A stretch of 64,000 nucleotides of DNA, taken from the NCBI RefSeq assembly GCF_026191915.1, contig NZ_JAIMBY010000005.1:124001-188000 (forward strand). The letters are read 5' to 3'. The stretch comes from Acidiphilium sp. PA (GTDB lineage: Bacteria > Pseudomonadota > Alphaproteobacteria > Acetobacterales > Acetobacteraceae). Positions 1-8,158 of the stretch are shown here, one piece after another (the stretch's first letter is position 1; the number at the start of each line of letters is the position of its first letter). The translations under genes and the position numbers were made by a program. The notes under the pieces are model-generated. The model did no database searches, was not told the DNA's origin, and worked only from the letters and a program-made list of their open reading frames with translations.

Positions 1-2
1 AT

Positions 3-203
3 GCCAATGCTGTGCTGCGCGAGGCGGTGGACAGTCTGGTGGCGCAAGGGGTCGAATTCGACGTGTGCATGAATACGATCGACACCATCGCGCGTAAAAC
101 CGGCCACGCGCCGAAACTCAACCCGCACGCCGTTCCGGTGCCGTACGGCATTCCGCGCATCATGGCGCTGGTGGCCAAGGGCTATATCCTGGTGCGCCCG
201 TAA
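3..203 (+). CDS. DsrE/DsrF-like sulfur-relay family protein (3' part only)
   Basis: The gene enters from the left edge; about 66 C-terminal codons are visible and the reading frame is open to the window start, so the true start lies outside. The visible part contains GVEFDVCMNT followed by a Y-G-I-P-R-I-M-x-L-V-x-x-G-Y-I-L-V-R-P ending. This resembles the C-terminal half of DsrE-fold proteins, with a single Cys after a beta strand and a terminal G-Y-x-x-x-R-P. DsrE-type proteins are small cytoplasmic or periplasmic proteins linked to sulfur trafficking, but many members have no assigned role. The fold call is moderately secure; function is unassigned. It ends 99 bases before a convergent minus-strand gene, with a GC-rich hairpin between them. 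Confidence 0.55.
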   Translation, partial: ANAVLREAVDSLVAQGVEFDVCMNTIDTIARKTGHAPKLNPHAVPVPYGIPRIMALVAKGYILVRP

Positions 204-268
204 GAATGGCGGGCATGGAGGGGATGGGTGGTCGGGATCGCGCGGAGCGATGTGATCCATCCCGATAC

Positions 269-293
269 GGACCGCCGCGGGGTGCGGCGGTCC
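269..293. terminator. GC-rich hairpin between convergent genes
   Basis: A perfect 10-bp stem, GGACCGCCGC at 269-278 and GCGGCGGTCC at 284-293, with a 5-nt loop. It lies just after the stop of the minus-strand outer-membrane gene and also downstream of the plus-strand DsrE-like gene. There is no U-tract on either side, so it is either a weak intrinsic terminator or an mRNA 3'-end stabiliser. Confidence 0.5.
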
Positions 294-302
294 CGGGTCG
301 GA

Positions 303-1262
303 TCAGAAGATTTTTGCAACCTGGGCGAGGAAGATCACGTTGTTTCTGACGCCGCCGCGTACGCGGACATCGGTGGTGAGCGAGACCTGCGCGGCGATGG
401 TGGGAGCGAGGAAGGTACCCGCGTTGACGCCGATGGTGGTGACGTCGTTACGATTGCCGGTATCGAAATTGCCGATCGGCGAGGAGAGATAGGCCTTGCC
501 GCCGATGGTCTGCTCGAAGCTCAGACCGACGTAGCCGGCGGTCTGCGGGTGGAAATAATACGGCAGATAGACGATGACCTGACCGGCCGCTTCGGTGTGG
601 ACGGTGGATTTGAAGGGGCCGATCGGCGGACCATCGCTGTTGTTGCCGTACAGATACCCATCGAGCCAGACTTCGAAGTCGAGGCGTTTGCCCTTCGGCT
701 GGCCGAACAGACGATGGCCAAAGCCGATTTCGAAATTATTGACGACCGAATTGCTGCTGGCGTTCAGGGAAACGTTGCGGTTGTACGCACCGATGGCGGG
801 GCTGAAGAAATAGGTGAAGTTCAGATAGGCGTCCTGCGTCGGGTTGCTGTAGGGGTAGATGAAGGCCGATAGCTGCGGCTCGGCAAAGCCGCCGTTATTG
901 GACAGGCTTTGGCCGCCGACCTTGGTGTTGCCGATGAAATTGACATCCGGCGCGATGATCTGCACGCCCCATTGCGCACCGAATACCTGGCCGAACGTGT
1001 GGACGAAGCGCAGGATCGGCACATCGGTGACGACACTGGTGTTTCCCACCTTGGTGCCGCCGGCGGTGTAGAAACTGTCGCCGGAGGTGATTTCGTTATA
1101 CATGATCGCGATATTGACGTTCGGCGGCGGCGTGATCAGGTCGTAGGGCAATGGGCCACCGGCCTGCGCGGGCATGACAGCAGCACTCAGCGCGAGCAGC
1201 GCGCCAGCGGCACCGACGGTGCAGATCGCACGGCTCGCCAGGTTTTTGCGGGTTGGTGTCAT
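303..1262 (-). CDS. Outer-membrane protein of the MetA/phenol-degradation transporter family
   Basis: A 319-aa protein with a Sec signal peptide (Arg/Lys-rich start, hydrophobic core, cleavage near A-Q-A-G, residues 33-35). The mature part consists of alternating beta-strand-like segments rich in aromatic residues and Asn/Gly and ends in a C-terminal Phe, as expected of an outer-membrane beta barrel. The pattern fits the Phenol_MetA_deg family (putative outer-membrane channels or receptors for hydrophobic compounds). The start is supported by GGGAG about 9 nt upstream. It lies 167 bases downstream of the amino-acid-type ABC operon on the same strand and could be its last gene or have its own promoter in that gap. 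The substrate cannot be deduced. Confidence 0.7.
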   Translation of the reverse strand: MTPTRKNLASRAICTVGAAGALLALSAAVMPAQAGGPLPYDLITPPPNVNIAIMYNEITSGDSFYTAGGTKVGNTSVVTDVPILRFVHTFGQVFGAQWGVQIIAPDVNFIGNTKVGGQSLSNNGGFAEPQLSAFIYPYSNPTQDAYLNFTYFFSPAIGAYNRNVSLNASSNSVVNNFEIGFGHRLFGQPKGKRLDFEVWLDGYLYGNNSDGPPIGPFKSTVHTEAAGQVIVYLPYYFHPQTAGYVGLSFEQTIGGKAYLSSPIGNFDTGNRNDVTTIGVNAGTFLAPTIAAQVSLTTDVRVRGGVRNNVIFLAQVAKIF

Positions 1263-1429
1263 TGGACGAAGTCTCCCTTGAACTGGAAATTGTTGCAGCT
1301 TTATTTAACGGGATTGTGCGGCCATAAACCCCATCAGATCAACACGCTGCATCGTTGAACTGTAATTCGGCGCCTGTTTTGTGTCGCGAAGTGTCGTTTC
1401 TGCCACATGCAGTTTTTGCTTTGGGTTCA

Positions 1430-2896
1430 TCATAAATAACCGGCACCGGCTTCTTCGGCGAAGCGGGCGGGACTGCCCTGCCAGACCATGCGGGCGTGTT
1501 CGAGGACATACACACGATCGGCGTGGGGCAGCGCGAAGGTGACGTTTTGTTCGCCGAGCAGCACGGTGATATCGGTGGTTTCGCGCAAGCGTGTGAGTGC
1601 CTCGGATAACTGGCCGAGGATGACCGGCGCCAGACCTAGCGTCGGCTCGTCAAGGATCAGTAAACGCGGCTTGAGCATCAGCGAACGGGCGATCGCCAGC
1701 ATTTGTTGTTCGCCGCCCGACAGGGTGCGCGCGTGCTGTTCGCCGCGCGCCTTGAGGATGGGGAACAGGCCGAACAACCAGGCGAGGCGTTCGGCCCGCT
1801 CCTGGTCGGGCAGGCGCTGGCCGGCAAGGGCGAGGTTGTCGGCGACGCTCATGGCGCCGAACAATTCGCGGGTCTCCGGGCATTGGACGATGCCGGCGCG
1901 CGCAATGGCGGCAGCGCTCTCGCGGCCGCGCACGGCACCGTTCCAGGCGATCGCGCCACGAAACGGCACCAGGCCGGAAATGGCGTTGAACAGCGAGGTC
2001 TTGCCGGCCCCGTTGAGCCCGACGACCGAGACGAATTCACCTTCGTGGATCGTGAGCGAAACATCGTCGAGCGCCTGGGCCTTGCCGTAGAACAGGCTGA
2101 TGCCGCGCACATCGAGCAGCACCTTGCGCGCCGCGATATCGGCTTCGGGACGTTCATGGGTTTCGATGCCGCCACCGAGATAGACGCGGCGGACGGTTTC
2201 GTCGCGCATGACCGCGCCGGGGGCACCTTCGGCGATTTTTTCGCCGAGATAGAGTGCGAGCACCCGATCGGCGAGGGAGGCGATGCTTTTGACATTGTGG
2301 TCGACCAGCATGACCGCCCTGCCCTGGTCGCGGAACCGTGTGATCAGGGCCGCGAAATCATCGACCTCGCCGCGGGTGAGGCCGGCGAAAGGTTCATCGA
2401 TCAGCACCACCTGCGGGTCGCGCGCGATGGCTTTGGCGAGTTCCATCCGCCGCAGGTCGGCGAATGGCAGGGTGGCGGGCATGCGGTCGAGCACGGCCGC
2501 GAGCCCGCATTCGGCGGCGATGGCGCGGGCGCGGTCGATTGCGCCGGGTGGCGGACGGAGCCGGTCGATCCGGTCCGGCAGCAGGCCGAGCAGGATGTTT
2601 TCGAGCACGGTTTGCAGACGCAGCGGGCGGGAGTGCTGGAACACGATGCCGATGCCGGCGCGGGCGATCTCGAAGATGGGTTTGCCGGCGATATCGCTGC
2701 CGTTGAGCAGGATCGCGCCGCTGGTGGGTTTCACCACACCCATTATCATCTGCATGACGGTGGATTTGCCCGAGCCGTTCGGGCCGATCAGGCCGAGGAT
2801 TTCGCCGGAATGAAGGGCGAAATCGAGCGATTTGACCGCGATCAGGCCGCCGAATCGCTTGTGCAGGCGATCAACGACAAGAATGGGCTGCGGCAT
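1430..2896 (-). CDS. Fused LivG-LivF ABC transporter ATPase
   Basis: A 488-aa protein carrying two complete ABC ATPase domains in tandem. The first half (about 1-245) has Walker A GPNGSGKST and Walker B VVLIDEPFAGL and resembles LivG. The second half (about 258-488) has Walker A GLNGAGKTS, signature LSGGEQQ and LLILDEPTLGL and resembles LivF. LivG and LivF are normally separate proteins of about 250 and 235 aa that power HAAT-family importers of branched-chain amino acids, amides or urea. The signature of the first half reads LPFADLRRME, with Ala where the usual Gly of LS-G-G or LSYG stands. The gene follows livM by 2 bases. Transport class is confident; substrate is not. Confidence 0.85.
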   Translation of the reverse strand: MPQPILVVDRLHKRFGGLIAVKSLDFALHSGEILGLIGPNGSGKSTVMQMIMGVVKPTSGAILLNGSDIAGKPIFEIARAGIGIVFQHSRPLRLQTVLENILLGLLPDRIDRLRPPPGAIDRARAIAAECGLAAVLDRMPATLPFADLRRMELAKAIARDPQVVLIDEPFAGLTRGEVDDFAALITRFRDQGRAVMLVDHNVKSIASLADRVLALYLGEKIAEGAPGAVMRDETVRRVYLGGGIETHERPEADIAARKVLLDVRGISLFYGKAQALDDVSLTIHEGEFVSVVGLNGAGKTSLFNAISGLVPFRGAIAWNGAVRGRESAAAIARAGIVQCPETRELFGAMSVADNLALAGQRLPDQERAERLAWLFGLFPILKARGEQHARTLSGGEQQMLAIARSLMLKPRLLILDEPTLGLAPVILGQLSEALTRLRETTDITVLLGEQNVTFALPHADRVYVLEHARMVWQGSPARFAEEAGAGYL

Positions 2897-2898
2897 GC

Positions 2899-3819
2899 TC
2901 AGGCCCCCCTGCGCGAGGGCAGGAGGCCGAGGAGCCCGTCCGGCAGGATCACGATGACGATCAGGGCGATCAGGGCGACGACGAACGTGGAGAGCTGGCC
3001 GATCGGGCGCAGCAATTCGCCGGCGACGATCAGGAAGATGGCGCCGATCGCGCCGCCGATGATCGTGCGCCGGCCGCCGAGCACGGCGGCGATGATCACG
3101 CGCACGCCGATCGAGACATCGACCACGGCACTGACCGAGGCAGTGCCGAGGTAGAACACCAGCAGGGCACCGGCGAGGCCGGAGAACAGGGCGGAGATTG
3201 CGAAGGCCATGATTTTATGTCGTGTCGCGTTGAAACCGAGCGCGGCGGCGGCGATTTTGTCCTGGCCGGCGGCTTGCAGGATCATGCCCAGCGAGGACCG
3301 GGCGATGATGCTGAGCACCAGCCCGCTGATGATCATGAAGGCGAGCGCATATTCATAGTTGGGGCCGCTGTCGATCGAAAGGACGTCGGGCACCGAGAGG
3401 CCGATTTCACCGCCGGTGACGCCGGCGAAGATGACGATGGCCTGTTGCAGCAGCAGCACCGCGACCAGGGTGATCAGGCCGAGATAGGGGCCGCTGAGGC
3501 GGAGTGCCGGAATGGCGAGCGCGACGCCGCCTGCGACCGCGACGATCGCGCCGATGAGAATGGCGAGCGGCACCGGCGCGTGCAGCAGGGCGTTGGCCAT
3601 GCCGGCCCCGTAGGCGCCGAGGCCGATCAGGAAGGTCGGTCCGAAATTGACCTCACCGGCATAGCCGAACAGCAGATCCCACGACATCGCGAACACCGCG
3701 AAGTAAAAAGCCGTGGTCAGCACGCCGAGAATATAGCCATTGGCACCCAGCGGCAGGACCGCGAGGAACACGAGCACGATGATGAGCGGCAGGGCACGCC
3801 GCAGCGAGATTGTTCGCAT
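2899..3819 (-). CDS. livM: Branched-chain amino-acid-type ABC permease LivM
   Basis: A 306-aa integral membrane protein with about eight to ten hydrophobic segments and the LivM-type cytoplasmic loop with an A-A-G-Q-D-K-I-A-A-A-A-L-G-F-N-x-x-x-x-K pattern that contacts the ATPase. It should pair with LivH to form the translocation pore. The ATG directly abuts the TAG stop of livH (no intervening base), so translation is probably coupled. Family-typical length. Part of the operon SBP-livH-livM-livGF. Confidence 0.88.
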   Translation of the reverse strand: MRTISLRRALPLIIVLVFLAVLPLGANGYILGVLTTAFYFAVFAMSWDLLFGYAGEVNFGPTFLIGLGAYGAGMANALLHAPVPLAILIGAIVAVAGGVALAIPALRLSGPYLGLITLVAVLLLQQAIVIFAGVTGGEIGLSVPDVLSIDSGPNYEYALAFMIISGLVLSIIARSSLGMILQAAGQDKIAAAALGFNATRHKIMAFAISALFSGLAGALLVFYLGTASVSAVVDVSIGVRVIIAAVLGGRRTIIGGAIGAIFLIVAGELLRPIGQLSTFVVALIALIVIVILPDGLLGLLPSRRGA

Positions 3820-4695
3820 CTAGCGCCGTCCCAGCAGCCCTTGCGGCCGCACGTAGAGAACGATGATCAGCAGAAACAGCGCCGGCACATCGCGCAGCGA
3901 CGGCGAGATGAGGTAGGCGGTAAGGGTTTCGATGTAGCCGACCACATAAGCCGCCATCAACGTGCCCGAGACCGAACCGAGGCCGCCGAGCACGACGATG
4001 GTGAAGGCGCTGCCCGTCAGGTCGGGGATGTAATCCGAGCCGGTGCCGAGGAAACTGCCGAGCAGCACGCCGGCAATGCCCGCGAGCACGCCGTAGATCA
4101 GCCAGACGGTGAGGTAGATGGTGCCGAGTTCGAAACCAAGCAGGGTGAGCGCGCGCGGATTGATGGAGGCCGCGAGCAGGCGCTTACCGATTTTGGTGCG
4201 GTTGACCAGCAGCCAAAGGCATCCCATGACCGCCCAGGCGATGATGGCGATCAGCAGTTCATTGATCGGTGTGCGAACCCCGAGGATGCCGATGGTGCCG
4301 CCGATCAGCGGTTGGACGGTGACGGGGCTGTCGGTGAAGGCATAGGCCAGGGCTTCCTGGATCATGACGCCCCAGAGCAGCGTTGCGGTGAGGACGAACA
4401 ATTCACGCTCGCGCGGCGGGATGGCGCGGGATCGCTCGATCGGGCGAACGACACCGCCATAAGTGAGGAGGGCCGCGCCGATGGCGGCGCCGAGCCCGGC
4501 GAGTGCCCCCCAATCCGCACCATAGCCGAGCGACGTCCCGACGTACCAGGCGATCATCGCGGCAACCACCAGCAGGCCGCCATGCGCGAGGTTGAGCACG
4601 CCGGAGACGCCGAAAATCAGCGTGAAGCCCAGCGCGCCCAGAGCATAGAGCGTGCTGATCGCGAAGCCATCGATCAGGATTTGCAGTGCAAGCAA
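3820..4695 (-). CDS. livH: Branched-chain amino-acid-type ABC permease LivH
   Basis: A 291-aa polytopic protein opening with a LivH-type first helix (LQILIDGFAISTLYALGALG) and containing the conserved G-V-L-N-L-A-H-G segment. The ATPase-coupling stretch is also present (around A-S-I-N-P-R-A-L-T-L-L-G). The start is a TTG with a purine-rich GGAAT close upstream. A 77-base gap with a strong hairpin (4737-4760) separates it from the upstream substrate-binding-protein gene, the usual way to make more binding protein than permease. It abuts livM without a gap. Confidence 0.87.
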   Translation of the reverse strand: MLALQILIDGFAISTLYALGALGFTLIFGVSGVLNLAHGGLLVVAAMIAWYVGTSLGYGADWGALAGLGAAIGAALLTYGGVVRPIERSRAIPPRERELFVLTATLLWGVMIQEALAYAFTDSPVTVQPLIGGTIGILGVRTPINELLIAIIAWAVMGCLWLLVNRTKIGKRLLAASINPRALTLLGFELGTIYLTVWLIYGVLAGIAGVLLGSFLGTGSDYIPDLTGSAFTIVVLGGLGSVSGTLMAAYVVGYIETLTAYLISPSLRDVPALFLLIIVLYVRPQGLLGRR

Positions 4696-4736
4696 GGATT
4701 CCGCCCCCGGTCAGACATCATGCCGATCATACAGCG

Positions 4737-4760
4737 CCGCCGGCCCCGCAGGGCCGGCGG
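4737..4760 (-). terminator. Intercistronic hairpin between binding-protein and permease genes
   Basis: A perfect inverted repeat, CCGCCGGCCC (4737-4746) and GGGCCGGCGG (4751-4760), with a 4-nt loop, between the substrate-binding-protein stop and livH. There is no T-run on the minus strand. It is more likely an attenuator or a 3'-end-protecting structure that raises binding-protein mRNA relative to permease mRNA than a full terminator. Confidence 0.6.
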
Positions 4761-4772
4761 GTTGCGGCACGA

Positions 4773-6008
4773 TCAGGATTTCGCGGGCAGCTTCACGAAC
4801 GAAGGGAACGCGGGCTTGGCATTAGCGAGGTTCAACGGCCAGATGCATTTCTGCTCACCCTTCTGCCACTGAACCGCGACGCCGGTGACGTATTTCGGGC
4901 CATATTTCAGCGCATGGGTGAATTTGTCGGACGGGCCTTCGAACGCGATCTGGCCCTGGGTGCCGACCATGTCGGTCTTGGCAAGCTGGTCCACGACAGG
5001 GAGCGGCTTGGTCGATTTTGCCCGCTCGATCGCGTCCTTCAGGGCGTAGATCGCATCGTAGGTGGAATAGGCGGAATAGGCGGGCGAGATGCCGAATTTT
5101 TTCTGATAGGCGTCGGTGAACGGCAGGGTCTTGGGCGTGATGGCCACGCCGGGCGCCGAGGTGTTGCCGGTGATGACGCCTTCGGTGGCGCCATTGGTGG
5201 CTTTCCAGAACACCGATGAACCCGCTTGCGCGTTGATACCGGCCATCGCGATCGGCACTTTCTGCTCGGCCCATTGCACGGTGGGCTGCACACCGACATG
5301 CGCCCAGCCATCGATGATGACGTTGGGGTGCAGGGCCTCGATTTTTTGATAGATCGGCGTGAAATCGGTCGTGTTCGGGGCGAAACGGATATTGTCGAGC
5401 ACTTTCAGCCCGGCGGTTGGCAGGCATTTGTCGTAGCCGGCGTCGAGCGGCTTGGTCCAGGCGGCATCCTCGCTCATGACGACCGCGGTCGTCATGTGGA
5501 ACTGGTCGACCAGGGTCTGCTTCGAGGCATCGCAGACGGCACGGGCGAGATCGGCGGCGGGAAGGTAGGCGTGGAAAATGTATTGCCGCGCCTTGTAGTC
5601 CGCGTGGACGTATTCGGACAATTCGTTGGCGGCGGCGCCGGTGATCATGTAGGGCTCGTGCAGGCGGGCGGCCCAGGGTTCGAGCGCGAGCGCCACTTCG
5701 CTCACGAACGTGCCGACGACGGCGACGGCGTGGTCCTGCTTGACCATGCGCTGAAACGAGCGAATGGCATCGGTGGTGGACAGGTGATCGTCTTCGATGA
5801 TCAGCTTGATCTGCCGACCGTCAACACCGCCGCTGGCGTTGATCTGGTCGGCCGCGAGGGTAGCACCATTCGCAATGGCCTTGCCCGGAATGGTGCCGAG
5901 TTCGGTGGTGATGCCGATGACGAGCGGTTTGGCGGCCTGCGCGACGGCGGTGGCGACGACCAACGACGCGGCGCCTGCCAGCAGGACTGTGCATAGTTTT
6001 CTGGACAT
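4773..6008 (-). CDS. Periplasmic substrate-binding protein, branched-chain amino-acid ABC type
   Basis: A 411-aa precursor. I take the ATG at 6008 rather than an upstream in-frame ATG at 6080, because GGGAG lies about 8 nt before it and a signal peptide starts exactly there (M-S-R-K-L-C, hydrophobic core, A-Q-A-A-K cleavage). The mature protein begins K-P-L-V-I-G-I-T-T-E-L-G-x-x-P-G-K and continues with A-D-Q-I-N-A-S-G-G-V-D-G-R, the hallmark of Peripla_BP_6 (LivJ-like) proteins. It is the first gene of the livH-livM-livGF operon. The ligand (amino acid, amide, urea or aromatic) cannot be told from sequence. The MetA-like outer-membrane gene downstream hints at a less common substrate, but that is inference. 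Confidence 0.85.
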   Translation of the reverse strand: MSRKLCTVLLAGAASLVVATAVAQAAKPLVIGITTELGTIPGKAIANGATLAADQINASGGVDGRQIKLIIEDDHLSTTDAIRSFQRMVKQDHAVAVVGTFVSEVALALEPWAARLHEPYMITGAAANELSEYVHADYKARQYIFHAYLPAADLARAVCDASKQTLVDQFHMTTAVVMSEDAAWTKPLDAGYDKCLPTAGLKVLDNIRFAPNTTDFTPIYQKIEALHPNVIIDGWAHVGVQPTVQWAEQKVPIAMAGINAQAGSSVFWKATNGATEGVITGNTSAPGVAITPKTLPFTDAYQKKFGISPAYSAYSTYDAIYALKDAIERAKSTKPLPVVDQLAKTDMVGTQGQIAFEGPSDKFTHALKYGPKYVTGVAVQWQKGEQKCIWPLNLANAKPAFPSFVKLPAKS

Positions 6009-6311
6009 ATCATGTCTCCCGTTTTCTTTTGGCGAGGATGGACGAAGCCCTCGCGACCATTCATGCCATAGGTGGCGCAAACGGCAAGGGGGTATCGCAC
6101 GCTGTAACCCCGATCGCCTTCACGATGCTGCGGAATTCATCGGCAATCTCAATCAAATATTAAGAACTCTCGGTTAGGGATGGCGATGCGATGGCGTGAG
6201 CAGGGTCATTCCACGCCGGGTTTGAGGGCAAAATGCTGTGGCAGTGATCGGGCAAAATTGGTCGGCGTCGCGCACACGTGGCGGGATGATTTCAGCAATG
6301 GCAGCCGTGCG
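6009..6311. promoter_or_regulatory. Divergent intergenic region, ABC operon / tad operon
   Basis: About 300 bases between the binding-protein gene (minus) and the secretin gene (plus), so promoters for both should lie here. The middle (about 6138-6175) is A/T-rich compared with its flanks and contains TCAATCAAATATTAAG, a likely promoter area. No convincing operator repeat or riboswitch was seen. An open frame upstream of 6312 in the secretin frame is probably untranslated leader. Confidence 0.35.
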
Positions 6312-7718
6312 ATGCTGAGGCGCTGGGTACTGGCATCGGGCGCGGTTGTCGCGATGTTGGGCGGGGCGGCCCATGCCGAGCCGCAGCATCAGGTCCCTGT
6401 TGTTGCGAAGCCACGAACGGCAGCGGGTGGTCGGCTGGTGGTAACGCAGGGCAGCGGCCGCCTCGTTGATTTGACCGGGGCGGCGAGCAATGTGTTCGTC
6501 GCGGACCCCAATGTGATCGCGGTTCGGCCAGCCAGTGCGCGCAAGCTGTTCGTGTTCGGCAAGGCGCCGGGTTTCACCACGCTGACCGCGACCGACAGTA
6601 ACGGCAAGGCAATCGCACTCTATCACGTGGTCGTGACACCCGATCGCTATCCGGCGGTGCGGGTGCGGGCGGAGGCGGCGCAGGTCGCGCCGGGTGCTGC
6701 CGTGCGCGTGACCAGCGAGGCGAACGGGCTGGTGGTGCGGGGGCGTGTACCGACACCGGCACAGGACTGGATGCTGATGAATCGGGCCCAACTCGCCGCC
6801 GGCCCGGGCCAGACCGTGATCAACGAAACCGAGGTGCAGCAACCGCAACAGGTCGCCCTGAAAGTGCGAATCGCACAAATGTCGCGTACCGTTACCCAAC
6901 AACTCGGCATCAACTGGCAAAGTGCCGCGGGTGGTGTCGCGATCGGCAAGTTCCTGTTCGGATTTTCGACTCTTGGCAGTCTGCTCGGACCATCGAGCGC
7001 CGCCGCACCGGTCGGGGGTTCGTTCAATCTGCAATTTCCGCAGAACACCGTTCCGATCGATGGCGTACTCGATGCGCTGAACACGGACAATCTGGCGCAT
7101 ATCCTGGCTGAGCCGACACTTACGGCGTTGTCCGGGCAGACTGCGAGCTTTCTCGACGGCGGGTCGTTCCCTGTGCCGGTGCCCGGGCAGAACGGTACCG
7201 TCACCGTCGCGTATCAGAATTACGGCGTGCAGTTGAAATTCAAACCGGTCGTGCTGAATAACGGCAGTATCATTCTGCATGTCGAGCCGACAGTCAGTTC
7301 GCCGACCACGCAGAGCTCGTTTCAAATTTCGGTCGCCGGCGAAGCGATTGTCGTGCCGTCGCTTTCCACCCAATCGGCATCGACCACCGTGGTGATCGGC
7401 AGCGGTCAGACGCTGGCGATCGCCGGTTTGCTTGATAACAGCAGCAACCAAACCGACAGCAGCGTGCCGGGCCTGGGGCAGGTTCCCGTGCTGGGAGCGG
7501 CATTCCGCAACGATAACTTCAACAAGCAGGAAGAAGAATTGGTCATTCTGGTCACACCCTACCTGGTCAAGCCAGTCGATGATGCGGCGAAATTCGAAAC
7601 GCCGGACAGCGGGTGGACCACCCCCGATCAGGTTCAGCGTATCTTCCTGTTTCGCGAAAACGGCACCGTCGCGCAGGAAACCACCCTGCCGGGTGCTGCC
7701 GGCTTCGTGCTCCGGTGA
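6312..7718 (+). CDS. cpaC: Tad/Flp pilus secretin CpaC (RcpA)
   Basis: A 468-aa precursor starting at ATG 6312, where a signal peptide begins (M-L-R-R-W, cleavage after A-H-A-E). The N-terminal domain (about 35-115) has the pilus-secretin G-x-x-x-x-L-x-L-x-x-x-A-S-N-V-F-V-A-D-P pattern. A BON-like segment follows, and the last 250 residues form the secretin channel domain with V-P-V-L-G-x-x-F-R and E-E-E-L-V-I-L-V-T-P-Y-L-V-K-P. The protein makes the outer-membrane pore of the tight-adherence pilus. A 36-residue-longer start upstream was rejected because it lacks a signal sequence. It is followed after 5 bases by a lipoprotein gene. The other tad core genes (cpaB, cpaE, cpaF, tadB, tadC) are not here. 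Confidence 0.85.
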   Translation: MLRRWVLASGAVVAMLGGAAHAEPQHQVPVVAKPRTAAGGRLVVTQGSGRLVDLTGAASNVFVADPNVIAVRPASARKLFVFGKAPGFTTLTATDSNGKAIALYHVVVTPDRYPAVRVRAEAAQVAPGAAVRVTSEANGLVVRGRVPTPAQDWMLMNRAQLAAGPGQTVINETEVQQPQQVALKVRIAQMSRTVTQQLGINWQSAAGGVAIGKFLFGFSTLGSLLGPSSAAAPVGGSFNLQFPQNTVPIDGVLDALNTDNLAHILAEPTLTALSGQTASFLDGGSFPVPVPGQNGTVTVAYQNYGVQLKFKPVVLNNGSIILHVEPTVSSPTTQSSFQISVAGEAIVVPSLSTQSASTTVVIGSGQTLAIAGLLDNSSNQTDSSVPGLGQVPVLGAAFRNDNFNKQEEELVILVTPYLVKPVDDAAKFETPDSGWTTPDQVQRIFLFRENGTVAQETTLPGAAGFVLR

Positions 7719-7723
7719 GGCGC

Positions 7724-8158
7724 ATGAACCCGGTTTCCGCCGCTACCGCTCTGGTCGTCGCCGCGCTTGGCATGGGGCTGAGCGGCTGTAGCCAGTTCGA
7801 GCCGTTTCAACGCCAGGGCACCTGGCACGCCAATCGGGCGCCGATGCAGAACATCGAGATCGAACTGGCGAACCCGCGGGATTTTTATCGCGGCAGCAGC
7901 CATCCGGTGTTGACGGGCAACATGGCGACCACCGCCATCGATTCCGCCACCAGCGCACTATCGAGCGGGTCATCGGGCAGCAGCACGGGGTCCGCGCAGT
8001 CTGGCAGTGGCGGCAGTGCAGGTGCATCGAGCAGTGCCGCGGGCGGTTCGAGCGGTTCGGCTGGCATGGGTTCGGGCAGTATGGGGTCCGGCGGTATGGG
8101 CGGGGGTAGCTCGGGCGGCGGCAGCATGGGCGGCATGTCGGGGGGCGCAACGCAATGA
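7724..8158 (+). CDS. Small CpaD-like lipoprotein with Gly/Ser/Met-rich tail
   Basis: A 144-aa lipoprotein precursor. The start at 7724 is preceded by GAGG and gives a signal peptide with lipobox L-S-G-C (Cys at about residue 19). Residues about 45-65 contain F-Y-R-G-S-S-H-P-V-L-T, reminiscent of the R-H-P-I motif of CpaD pilus lipoproteins. From about residue 75 the protein is low complexity: Ser/Gly/Ala repeats passing into Gly-Ser-Met repeats to the end. CpaD proteins are about 200 aa, so this is short or divergent. Its place between cpaC and a tadD-like gene, with ATGA overlap to the latter, supports a role in secretin assembly. Assignment rests mainly on context. Confidence 0.6.
   Translation: MNPVSAATALVVAALGMGLSGCSQFEPFQRQGTWHANRAPMQNIEIELANPRDFYRGSSHPVLTGNMATTAIDSATSALSSGSSGSSTGSAQSGSGGSAGASSSAAGGSSGSAGMGSGSMGSGGMGGGSSGGGSMGGMSGGATQ

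Noticed and set aside
3217-4872. 551-codon open frame on the plus strand opposite livH/livM
   Set aside because: Antisense to well-supported permease genes; composition is Asp/Arg/Gln/His-rich without domains, the usual mirror frame of GC-rich membrane-protein genes.
6174-7451. 425-codon minus-strand frame opposite cpaC
   Set aside because: Arg/His-rich mirror frame of the secretin gene.
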